Origin: Rhodovastum sp963709085
Lineage (GTDB): Bacteria > Pseudomonadota > Alphaproteobacteria > Acetobacterales > Acetobacteraceae
DNA: 64,000 nt
Direction: 5' to 3'
NCBI GenBank assembly: GCA_963709085.1
Contig: CAVPVB010000011.1
Span: 138,237 to 202,236, forward strand
Position numbers and translations under genes: made by a program. How positions within the stretch are numbered: the first letter of the stretch is position 1; the number at the start of each line of letters is the position of its first letter. This document shows positions 56,424 through 64,000 of the stretch, in pieces. The notes below the pieces were generated by a model. The model worked only from the letters and a program-made list of their open reading frames with translations. It was not told where the DNA came from and ran no database searches.

Positions 56424-57097
56424 CCGCGCGGTGCCTCAACGGCCCCGCCCGCGCCCGCGGGCTCCGTCACCTCGAAAGCCATGGACAGCAGCCGCCAGTC
56501 CGTCGTCGGCCGGCCCGACACCTCGGTCGCCAGCCGGTCCAGGCCGAGATGCAGGTCGATGTCCTCAAGTTCCTCATGCACCACTGCCGCAGGACGGAAC
56601 CGGCTGAGAATCGTGTGGACCCGCTGCACCCCGACCGGACCTTCGACCGTGTACGACTCGTCCGGTGGCGGCGGCAGCCGCAACTCCTCGCCCGCGACAA
56701 GCCCGTCCGTCGCCGCCAAGGGGAACAGGCAGGTGGTCTTGTGCCATGCTTCATGCACCACTGTGGCGAACACCTGGCCCTCGCCTTCGAGGAAATCCTC
56801 CGGCACCTCCAGGGCCAGATACACCCGCTCGTCGATCCGGAACCGGTCAAGCGCCGGCACCGTCCGGACCCCATCCCGCCGCAGCCGGAAGCCGGCCTGT
56901 TGTGCCGGCCGACGCAGGCGCAGCCCGTCATAGGGCCGCGCATGCAGACGCAGCGCATCGGTCCAGTTCAGCAGAGGCCGCGCGTCAAACCCGGTGCTTT
57001 CTCGCAGCAGATGATCGAACTCCTCAAGCGGCAGCTCCAGCCAGTGCCTCTCCATGCGGATTCCCGCCGCACGTAATACCAACCTGTCCGGCGACAA
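56420..57097 (-). CDS. Unknown protein encoded upstream of the TPR-CHAT protease
   Basis: I do not recognise the family. The product (up to 225 aa) has ERHWLELPLEEFDHLLREST, ALRLHARPYDGLRLRRPAQQ, VPALDRFRIDERVYLALEVP and EGEGQVFATVVHEAWHKTTC. The pattern looks like a small mixed alpha/beta, partly beta-rich domain without membrane segments. The frame opens at TTG 57097 inside the terminal repeat of the neighbouring IS, while ATG 57055 (MERHWLELP) is a more natural start, so the insertion may have clipped the promoter or N-terminus. Its coupling to the protease suggests a regulator, adaptor or substrate. Confidence 0.6.
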   Translation of the reverse strand: MSPDRLVLRAAGIRMERHWLELPLEEFDHLLRESTGFDARPLLNWTDALRLHARPYDGLRLRRPAQQAGFRLRRDGVRTVPALDRFRIDERVYLALEVPEDFLEGEGQVFATVVHEAWHKTTCLFPLAATDGLVAGEELRLPPPPDESYTVEGPVGVQRVHTILSRFRPAAVVHEELEDIDLHLGLDRLATEVSGRPTTDWRLLSMAFEVTEPAGAGGAVEAPRG

Positions 57098-57204
57098 TCA
57101 GGATGGTTCTCGTATTGCCTCATCCAGGAATGCTCCCGAAGCGGAATCTGGTTGCCTCATCCAAAATCTTCCCGACGGCTGGACGATCGTTTCGTTCTGA
57201 ACGG

Positions 57205-57440
57205 CGGCTTCCGGAACCATGCCCCTCGTTCGACGCCGCGCGGCGAGCGCGCGTCGATGTGTCGGGACGCCCCTCGTCCCGACACCACCTGTACGCCACG
57301 GGGCGCAAGGCGGGTCAACAGCGCCGCGCTCTTGCTTGCGCGGCGGGAGCGGAGCCACGCGCAGAAAATCGGCGCTGGCCGATTTTCGAGCATGGTGAGC
57401 ACCCACCTGTTGACCCGCCTGAGCGCCGTGGCACCGTGGT
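57205..57440 (-). repeat. Hairpin-rich tail module, copy in the ISNCY-like element
   Basis: Read on the minus strand, downstream of the transposase, this block matches 63445-63660 in the IS21-type element over ~200 bp. It contains the hairpins GAAAATCGGC-nnnn-GCCGATTTTC and GTCGGGACG-nnnn-CGTCCCGAC with different loops in the two copies. A short frame (VNRWVLTMLENRPAPIFCAW) is also conserved. Confidence 0.8.
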
Positions 57441-57556
57441 GGATCACCGCCATTGAAGGCAGTGATCGGCGTGCGTTCATCGCCACCGTCTGATCGGCTC
57501 GTCGAAATGGCATCTGGCACCTTATATACTTTTGTTTGCCATCCTGGGCATCCGCA

Positions 57557-59092
57557 TCATGAACCCGGCGGTGGGCTCGTATTGCTTTCCTTCGCATCAG
57601 CGCCATCACCCGTTCCGAACACCATCTTCCGTGCCATCTCACTGCGCCACGCCTTCAAACGGCGTTGCAACGTTCTCAGCAGCCCGTCCGGGTAGGCGCC
57701 AGGATAAACTTCCTGCAGTCGTTCCAGCAGTTCCCGGCCGCTCCGCCATGGTTCCGCGTCGAACCAGTTGCGAATCTCCGACACGACCGCAGCCAATGGA
57801 TCGGGACGTCGCCGCAAACGCTTGGCCTTGACCTTCGGTTTCGCTGTTGGACGAGCGTCGCCGTCCTGCCACGCAACGCGCAGTCCGGAGAGGAACGCAT
57901 CCAATGTGGGTGCACTGATCGCCTCGTTGTCTTCCTTCACCGGCGCATCTGCAATCTCGACGAGGCGCTGTTGGGCCACGCGCATCTCGTGCAACAGGCT
58001 CACCGGATCGAGGGTAGCTTGCAGCGTCTCCAGCCGTTGCCGCACCTCGGCCGATGTCCGCGGATCGGCGAGCAGGCGTTGGCAGGGTGTCGCCGGGCGG
58101 TGGTACTTCTTCTTGACCCGCGCACCGTCGCGCTCTTTTCCCGCCAGCTTGAACGAGGGCTGAAAAAAGTTCACGAACAGCCGCGTGGTTTTGTAGAGCT
58201 GTGCCAACGCCGCCGCCGCTTCCAGTCCTTCGAACCGGCGATAGCCGACGATGCGGCGCACCACGACGCCGTTCTTCTGCTCGATCCAGGCCTGGTCGTT
58301 CTTCCGATACGGCCGACAGCGCGTGAATGCGATCCCCTCCGCCTGGCAATAATCGTGCACCGTCTCGTTGATAAACACGCTGTCATTGTCAGTGTCGAAC
58401 CCGAGCAACGGAAACGGCAGCAGCTTGCGCAACTCGCCCAGAACCTCGATCAGCAGATGCTGTTCGCGGACCAGCAGCGGCGCGCATTCCGTCCATCCCG
58501 ATGCAATGTCGGTCAGCACAAGCGTCTGCACGAAGCTGCCGCTCGCCGAGGGACCGCTGTGCGCTACCAGATCCGCCTCCACGAACCCCGGTGCCGGATC
58601 ATTCCAATCGGCGAAGGTGCGAACCGGCACGCTGCGCCGGATCCCGACCGAGGCACCAACCCGACGGCGTTTCCACCCACCAGCCTGCTCGCGAACACCC
58701 CGCAGCGCCCGGTCCATCGTCGCCGCGCTCATCGCCAGCAAGCCCGCGCGCACCTCCGGCGCCAGCTGCAGGTGGCCATGCCGCTCCAGCAATTCCACCA
58801 GGACCGCAACAAGCGGCTTCAGCCGCTTGCCGCAGACCCGGTCTGATGCCTCCCAGACAACGATCAGCGCTTCACGCACCGCCGCGTCGTACAGCCGCCG
58901 CCCCGGGCGGGCGCCGGATCGCGGCGTGGGCGGGCCATTCCGCAGCAGCCGCATCGCGTGCTTGCGATGAAACCCGGTGATCGCAACAAATTCATCGAGA
59001 ATGCGGACCTTCTCGGCCCGGTTGCCCCGGCCATACCGCTCAGCCGTCGCCCGGACCAACTCGTGACGAACCGCCATGCTGACCCTCCTCAT
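57557..59092 (-). CDS. DDE (rve-type) transposase of the ISNCY-like element
   Basis: The intact 511-aa product has an N-terminal helix-turn-helix region (EKVRILDEFVAITGFHRKHA), the rve core with PGFVEADLVAHSGPSASGSF (first Asp), LPFPLLGFDTDNDSVFINET (second Asp) and YRKNDQAWIEQKNGVVVRRI (Glu), and a basic C-terminal tail (KPKVKAKRLRRRP). This matches the integrase-catalytic-domain transposases common in proteobacteria. Start ATG 59092 or 59077 is possible. Confidence 0.9.
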   Translation of the reverse strand: MRRVSMAVRHELVRATAERYGRGNRAEKVRILDEFVAITGFHRKHAMRLLRNGPPTPRSGARPGRRLYDAAVREALIVVWEASDRVCGKRLKPLVAVLVELLERHGHLQLAPEVRAGLLAMSAATMDRALRGVREQAGGWKRRRVGASVGIRRSVPVRTFADWNDPAPGFVEADLVAHSGPSASGSFVQTLVLTDIASGWTECAPLLVREQHLLIEVLGELRKLLPFPLLGFDTDNDSVFINETVHDYCQAEGIAFTRCRPYRKNDQAWIEQKNGVVVRRIVGYRRFEGLEAAAALAQLYKTTRLFVNFFQPSFKLAGKERDGARVKKKYHRPATPCQRLLADPRTSAEVRQRLETLQATLDPVSLLHEMRVAQQRLVEIADAPVKEDNEAISAPTLDAFLSGLRVAWQDGDARPTAKPKVKAKRLRRRPDPLAAVVSEIRNWFDAEPWRSGRELLERLQEVYPGAYPDGLLRTLQRRLKAWRSEMARKMVFGTGDGADAKESNTSPPPGS

Positions 59093-59238
59093 CGCCGCTC
59101 CTCCCCCAACAGCCAGGTGGGGAGCAAATCACGTGAGGCAAACCGGCTACTTTCGGGAGCAATTCAGGCGAGGCAATGCGCCACCGTCCTGATTGTCGCG
59201 CTACAACCAACCCGCGTAAAGTCAAACTCATCGGTCGG

Positions 59239-59383
59239 GTAGCTGGGGCAATACCCCGGGCAAACACAGAACGAAAGCGGGTCAATCCGCGTTCGACGGT
59301 CCAAAAATGGCGGATTTCCGCGACGCCCGTTCCACAAGCGGGCGTATGCTGCACGTGCTTACCCGGGGTTATGCCCCGGTTAC
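59239..59383. mobile_element. 145-bp miniature element with IS66-like ends
   Basis: The octamer TCGGTCGG is present at 59231-59238 and 59384-59391. The ends GTAGCTGGGGCA and its near-complement CCCCGGTTAC are imperfect inverted repeats, each backed by a short CCCCGGG hairpin. The 8-bp duplication and the GTA/TTAC tips suggest mobilisation by an IS66-type transposase. No gene fits inside. Confidence 0.65.
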
Positions 59384-59755
59384 TCGGTCGGCAGCTAAAC
59401 CCGTGATCGGACCAACATTCCTCAGCGCTCACGAGAATTGACCCGGGGTTGCTCACGGAAGTTGACCCACTGACTTTAGTCCTACCGTTCTGACGATTGT
59501 CGTTGGTTGTCCCGGTCTGGCGCCCGCTCCGGGGTGGCGGCGCCTGCGACAACGCCGGTGCGGCGGCATTTGATCGTCGCTGGAGACATGATCAGGACCG
59601 GATACGGTCTTGGCGGGGTTGGCACGGGGGATAACAGAGGCACCGAGCACCTCGGCAAGCTGCCGGGAGCCTGCCAGACTTGAGGGCAAGCACGGCGCCG
59701 AACTCAACCTGCCAGTTTTGTCTCGACGCCGTGCCCCACATCGTGACGGGCACGA

Positions 59756-60274
59756 ATGCAGGGCGAGTATCCTGCCGACGGTGGCGTTCGTCTACGCCGC
59801 GTCTGCGTCGATGCGCAGAGCGAGCCGGGGTCTGGTCGTCTGTTCCTTTGCAGGAAGTGCAGTAGCGAAGTGGTCGTGTGCCGCCACTGCGACCGCGGGC
59901 AGATCTACTGTTTCGGCGACTGCGCCGGACAGGCGCGTCACCAGACGCTGCGGAAGGCAGGCGAGCGCTATCAGAAGACCCGTCGTGGCCAGGAGAAGCA
60001 TGCCGCCCGGATGGGCCACCTGCGAGCGCGCAGAAAAAAAGTGACGCATCAGGGTTCACCCCCGCCGCCGGCGGGTGATCTGCTGGCGGCCGGCGCGATG
60101 GCGACCTCGCGCGACGACGCATCTCCGGCCGAGCCGCCCCGGCGAGCGACGACGCCCTGCCATTGGTGCGGTCGTCCCTGTCTGCCGCCGCTTCGCCCGG
60201 GGTTCCTGCGCCGCCGCGATCCCCGTCGCGGCCGTGTTGGCCACGCCCGGACGGAGCGCAATGCCCCATGGTGA
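59756..60274 (+). CDS. Small zinc-finger protein encoded in the IS21-type element
   Basis: The product (up to 172 aa) has FLCRKCSSEVVVCRHCDRGQ followed by YCFGDCAGQARHQTL, a six-Cys pattern for one or two zinc sites. A basic helix follows (RYQKTRRGQEKHAARMGHLR, ARRKKVTHQGSP), then a second cluster CHWCGRPCLPP. It looks like a nucleic-acid-binding protein. The true start is uncertain; the conserved part begins near 59800. It is read in the same direction as parB-istA-istB. Confidence 0.6.
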   Translation: MQGEYPADGGVRLRRVCVDAQSEPGSGRLFLCRKCSSEVVVCRHCDRGQIYCFGDCAGQARHQTLRKAGERYQKTRRGQEKHAARMGHLRARRKKVTHQGSPPPPAGDLLAAGAMATSRDDASPAEPPRRATTPCHWCGRPCLPPLRPGFLRRRDPRRGRVGHARTERNAPW

Positions 60275-60341
60275 ACCCGATTGATGCGGCGGCGAGGATC
60301 CTGCGGGACGTGACCGGGGCAAGCGGGCCGTCCCGCCGGCG

Positions 60342-61262
60342 ATGACGTCCATGGACAGCCATCGTCTGGAGCTTGACCTGCACCAACTGGACCTGCGCTT
60401 TGCCGCCAGCCGCCTGGTGGAGCCGCAGGCGGTGGCGCGGATCGCCCAGTCCATCGAGCGGTGCGGTCAGATCGTGCCCTGCATTGTGGCGCCCGCTCCC
60501 GGTGGGGCCGGCGCGGGCGCAGCACCGCTGGTGCTGATCGACGGGTATCGGCGCGTCGCCGCGCTACGCCGGCTGGGCCGCGACACGGCCAGTGTCGAGC
60601 AATGGACCTGTGGGCTGGCCGAAGCGGTGCTGGGGGTGTTGGCGCGCGCGCAGGATCGCTCGTTCGCCAGCATTGAGGAGGCGTTGCTGCTGCGCGAGCT
60701 GATGCAGGGCCAGGGCCTGTCGCAGCAGGAGCTGGCGCGTCGGTGCGGGCGCGACGTGAGCTGGGTGAGCCGGCGGCTGCAACTGCTGTCGGGTTTGCCC
60801 GATGCGGCGCTGGCGGCGGTGCGCACCGGCAAGCTGTCGGCTTGGGCGGCCAACCGGGTGGTGGTGCCGTTGGCGCGTGCCAATGCCGCCCATGCCGACA
60901 GCCTGCTGGCGGCGCTGGCTGCGTCACCGCTGTCGACCCGCGAGTTGCAGTGCTGGTTCGCCCACTACCAGCAGGCCGCGCAAACGGTGCGCGAACGCAT
61001 GGTCGGCGATCCCCGCTTGTTTCTCGACGCCCTGCGGGCGAACGACGAACGGCGCGCCGGCGAAATTCTGCGGGACGGCCCGGAAGGCGAATGCGTCGTC
61101 GATATGCGCTGCCTCGAGGCGGTCATCGCGCGCCTGACGGGTCGCGTGGCGGCGCTGCAATCGGTGCCGCCGGCGCTGATCGCGGCGGTGCCGCGTCTGT
61201 GGTTGGCGCTCGACGTCCTGGCGATTGCGATCGACCGGGGGGATGCACGTGACCCCGGCTGA
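60342..61262 (+). CDS. ParB/Spo0J-like protein in the IS21-type element
   Basis: The 306-aa product has a ParB N-terminal domain (RLVEPQAVARIAQSIERCGQ, LVLIDGYRRVAALRRLG in place of GERRxRA) and a KorB/ParB-type helix-turn-helix (GLSQQELARRCGRDVSWVSR, RLQLLSGLP). It ends with a helical region. ParB proteins bind specific DNA and can spread using CTP; here the CTP-box Arg pair is partly kept (YRR). No parA partner is near. It overlaps istA by 20 bp, so it belongs to the transposition operon. Confidence 0.85.
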   Translation: MTSMDSHRLELDLHQLDLRFAASRLVEPQAVARIAQSIERCGQIVPCIVAPAPGGAGAGAAPLVLIDGYRRVAALRRLGRDTASVEQWTCGLAEAVLGVLARAQDRSFASIEEALLLRELMQGQGLSQQELARRCGRDVSWVSRRLQLLSGLPDAALAAVRTGKLSAWAANRVVVPLARANAAHADSLLAALAASPLSTRELQCWFAHYQQAAQTVRERMVGDPRLFLDALRANDERRAGEILRDGPEGECVVDMRCLEAVIARLTGRVAALQSVPPALIAAVPRLWLALDVLAIAIDRGDARDPG

Positions 61263-62647
61263 GATTCGCACCGCGGTGCGCACGCTGCAGGTGCAGCGGC
61301 ACAGCCTGCGCGAGATCAGCCGCCTGCTGGCGCTGTCACGCAACACCGTGCGGCGCATCCTGCGTGAGCCGGACGGCAACGTTGCCGAGGTGTTGCCGTG
61401 CGACGAGGCGACGCTGGTCCGCGTGAAGGCTGCCTTCGAGCAGGCTCGCGGCAACGTGGTGCGGGTGCGCGAACTGCTGGCCGACAACGGTCTGGAGGTG
61501 TCCTACAGCAGCTTGACCCGTTGGGTGCGGGAGGCCGGCCTGCGCAGTCCGCCGCGGCGTGCCGGCGAGTACGACTTCGCGCCCGGGCAGGAGATGCAGC
61601 ACGACACCTCGCCGCATCGCGTGACCTTCGCGGGCGCCGGCAAGCCGGTGATCACGCAATGCGCCGGTCTGGTGCTGGCGTACTCGCGCCGGCTGTTCAT
61701 CCAGGACCTATCCGCGGTTCACCCGCTTCGAGGCCCGCGCGTTCCTGCTCGAGGCCACGCGCTTCATGGCCGGTGCCTGTCCGGTCTGCATCATCGACAA
61801 CACCAGCGTGCTGCTCGCCGCCGGCGCCGGCGCCGAGGCCCTCATCGCCCCGGAGATGGCGGCCTTCGCCCGCACTCTGGGCTTCCGGTTCCGCGCCCAC
61901 CGGGTCGGGAATCCAGATCGCAAGGGCCGGATCGAAAGACCATTCGGCTATGTCGAGACGAATTTCCTGGCAGGCCGAAGCTTCGAAGATTTCGACGACC
62001 TCAACCGCCAGGCACTCGCCTGGTGCCGCGAGGTCGCTAACCGCAAGCCCAAGGCAGCGCTCGGCATGTCGCCTGATGCGGCCTACGTCATCGAGCAGCC
62101 GCACCTCGTGCCGCTGCCCGACGCGCTGCCGCCGGTCTACGAGTTGCTGGAACGCGTCGTCGACCTGCACGGCTTTGTCAGCGTCGATACCAACCGCTAC
62201 TCCGTGCCCGAGCGCTTCGTCGGCAAGTCCGTCGCTGTCTACAAGCACCCCGCCGAAATCCATGTCCGCCGCAAGGACACGACGATCGCCGTCCACCCGC
62301 GGCTGATCGCCGAGCGCGATGCCAGGAGCACCCTGCCTGGTCATCATACCATCCCCGTGCGGCAGGGTCGCAGCGCGGCGGCGGAAGAGGCATTGCTGAG
62401 CGGCCACCATCCCAGCCTCGACCGTTACGCCGCCGCCCTCAAGCTGCGCAGTCACGGATACGGGCGACGGCCACTCCGCCGGCTGATCGAAATGAAGCGC
62501 ACCTACCCGGCCGGCCCGTTCATCGCCGCCATCGAGCAAGCCCTGTACTACGGCCTGTTCGACCTCGGCCGGCTTGAAGATCTCATCCTCAAACAGGTCG
62601 CCGGCGACTTCTTCGCACTGACCAGCGGGAAAGACGACGATGCATGA
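61243..62647 (+). pseudogene. istA: IS21-family transposase IstA, one frameshift
   Basis: From ATG 61243 the product has the N-terminal helix-turn-helix (HSLREISRLLALSRNTVRRI), AAFEQARGNVVRVRELLADN and the DDE start EMQHDTSPHRVTFAGAG. After FIQD near 61708 one base shift is required to continue with YPRFTRFEARAFLLEATRFM, CIIDNTSVLL (second Asp), NPDRKGRIERPFGYVETNFL (Glu) and the tail ending TSGKDDDA at 62647. All active-site residues are present. The start overlaps parB. Confidence 0.85.
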
Positions 62648-63411
62648 CAAGCTGCGCGCGCTGATCGCCCAGTTGCGCCTGCACGGCATGGCCGAGGCAC
62701 TCGACGCCGAGATCGAACGCGCCGAGCGCGAAGCGATCGCTGGACCCGAGTTGCTGTACCGGCTGCTCGGCCAGGAGGCCGCCGCCCGCCGCGAACGCAG
62801 CCTGGCGTATCGTCTGGGACAGGCGCGTCTGCCATGGCGGTGGTCACTCGACAGCTTCCCGTTCGATCGGCAGCCCGGCGTGAGCCGCGCCCAGATCCAG
62901 ACACTGGCCGGGCTGGACTTCCTGCGCCGGACCGACAACGTCCTGCTCATCGGCAAACCAGGCACCGGAAAGACCGGCCTGGCGATCGGTCTGTTGCGCG
63001 AGGCCTGCCTCAACGGCTACCGTGGCCGCTTCATCAACGCTCAAGTCCTGCTCGATGAACTCTACGCGTCTCTGGCCGATCGCACCACCACACGGCTGCT
63101 GGCTCAGCTGAGTCGCATGCAGCCCTTGCTGATTGACGAGCTCGAGCTACCTCACGATCAAGCCGGAACAAGCAAACGCATTCTTTCGTCTGATGGACCA
63201 ACGCTACAACCGGGTCTCGACGATCATCACCACCAACCTTGAACTGTCCGACTGGTACGAGCTGTTCGACAAGAAGCCGCTGGTCGATGCGCTGCTCGAT
63301 CGCCTGCAGCACCACTGCATCACCATCCGCATCAACGGCCCGTCCCTGCGCAGCCCGGAGCCTCCGGCGCCAGCGTCGCCAACACCGGCGCGCCGCAGCA
63401 CCAAGACCTGA
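62640..63411 (+). pseudogene. istB: IS21-family ATPase IstB, one frameshift
   Basis: ATG 62640 overlaps istA by 8 bp. The product has HDKLRALIAQLRLHGMAEAL, the AAA+ Walker A NVLLIGKPGTGKTGLAIGLL and Walker B MQPLLIDEL. A one-base shift near 63145 then gives YLTIKPEQANAFFRLMDQRY, VSTIITTNLELSDWYELF and DALLDRLQHHCITIRI to TGA 63411. IstB helps IstA choose and engage target DNA. Confidence 0.85.
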
Positions 63412-63444
63412 AGGCCCCAGCAACACCACCGCCGCAGCACCGAG

Positions 63445-63660
63445 GCGGTGCCACGGCGCGCAAGGCGCGTCAACAGGTGGGTGCTCACCATGCTCGAAAA
63501 TCGGCCCGCGCCGATTTTCTGCGCGTGGCTCCGCTCCCGCCGCGCAAGAAAGCGCGCGGCGCCTTTGACTCGCCTCCCGCGCCGTGGCCTGCGGGTGGTG
63601 TCGGGACGGAAGGCGTCCCGACAATTCGACGCCCGGCGTCGAACGGAAGGCTGGGGTTTG
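63445..63660 (+). repeat. Hairpin-rich tail module, copy in the IS21-type element
   Basis: It lies downstream of istB, read in the same direction, and matches the minus strand of 57205-57440. Hairpins GAAAATCGGC-ccgc-GCCGATTTTC (at about 63497) and GTCGGGACG-gaagg-CGTCCCGAC (at about 63600) are conserved in position with changed loops. The remaining 63661-63951 has no gene I can support. Confidence 0.8.
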
Positions 63661-64000
63661 GCAGCCGTCACGTCACGATCAATCGCGCCGTCGGGCCGTT
63701 GAGCCAAGTCAGCGCTGCCGGCTCTTCCCGGCCCGGCAGCCGCCGGGGGTGTGCCCGCCTCGCCGCGACAGGACGCGCCGCCAGGGCCGTGACACGCGGC
63801 GACTTCTGACCGTTGTCATCACTGGGTCTCACGGGGTGTGAGGCCCGGGCGGCAGGCATGGAGCCTTCGGTCAGGCGAAGGAAAATTTGCCGCCGACCAC
63901 GGCGGCTACCGGCCGATCAGGCCACCTGACCACAAACTCATGCGCACCTACTGGGTCAACTTCCGTGAGCAACCCCGGGTCAATTCTCGTGAGCGCTGAG

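Larger units (their letters stand above)
57091..59199 (-). mobile_element. IS with rve-type transposase (ISNCY-like)
   Basis: Ends GCGACAATCAGGATGGT (57091) and its near-complement ending GATTGTCGC (59199) are inverted repeats. Inside both ends the motifs TTGCCTC and GCTCCCGAA recur twice, as for multiple transposase-binding sites. No obvious target duplication is seen. It carries one intact transposase gene and a hairpin-rich tail. Confidence 0.75.
59421..64000 (+). mobile_element. IS21-type element with additional zinc-finger and parB-like genes
   Basis: Exact 49-bp inverted repeats lie at 59421-59469 and 63952-64000. Each contains two tandem motifs, GCTCACGAGAATTGACCC and GCTCACGGAAGTTGACCC, the multiple-repeat end structure of IS21. 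Genes in order are a zinc-finger protein, a ParB-like protein, istA and istB. The right end coincides with the window edge, so a target duplication cannot be checked. Confidence 0.9.

Overview
The window is very GC-rich, bacterial, and probably from the Alphaproteobacteria. Rhodospirillales (Acetobacteraceae-like) is my best guess from the transposase and chemoreceptor types, but nothing here proves a genus. There are no rRNA or tRNA genes and no housekeeping operons. Insertion sequences, small non-autonomous elements and broken genes are dense, as expected for a plasmid, chromid or genomic-island region. Many otherwise good genes carry one single-base indel, so either the region is decaying or the assembly has residual indel errors.

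Layout. 1-3.9 kb: a possible IS21-like end, then a tightly overlapping operon of a catalytically degenerate integrase-like protein, an unknown protein, a ScpA-like protein and a BadF-type kinase. 4-10.7 kb: accessory genes (thioredoxin-fold protein, TOTE-type primase-helicase, YhcG-type PDDEXK nuclease, DUF1186/SEC-C protein) mixed with integrase and Hsp70 remnants. 10.8-15.4 kb: an FGGY sugar-kinase gene split by a chimeric IS66 element with a clean 8-bp target duplication. 15.4-19.6 kb: a recombinase-trio (RIT) element reduced to one fused recombinase, inside a 200-bp inverted repeat made of IS66 3-prime ends; then a 64-bp perfect palindrome, a dead IS5 transposase and an intact IS701 element.

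20-44 kb: a signal-transduction block with four chemoreceptors (three with PilZ, one with CZB), a diguanylate cyclase-hemerythrin protein whose sensor domain is nearly the same as that of the adjacent chemoreceptor, an EAL-CZB protein, a hybrid histidine kinase, a glycosyltransferase, a DUF1003 protein and an OmpA-family protein. Together they suggest sensory control of motility, c-di-GMP and the envelope. Nested IS elements and at least six miniature elements interrupt the block. Three of these form one ~100-bp family inserted at TA.

44.9-52.9 kb: an island bounded by two inverted ~430-bp arrays of a short iteron-like motif. It carries a Fic protein, an unnamed pair (SNF2-type helicase plus a zinc-ribbon protein), a tyrosine integrase (with a 5-prime fragment of a second copy at the other end) and a VapBC module. 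53-57 kb: a two-gene operon of an unknown protein and a TPR-CHAT protease. 57.1-64 kb: an IS with an rve-type transposase, a 145-bp miniature element and an IS21-type element that also encodes a zinc-finger protein and a ParB-like protein. The two last IS elements, though unrelated, share a ~200-bp hairpin-rich tail placed the same way behind their transposase genes.
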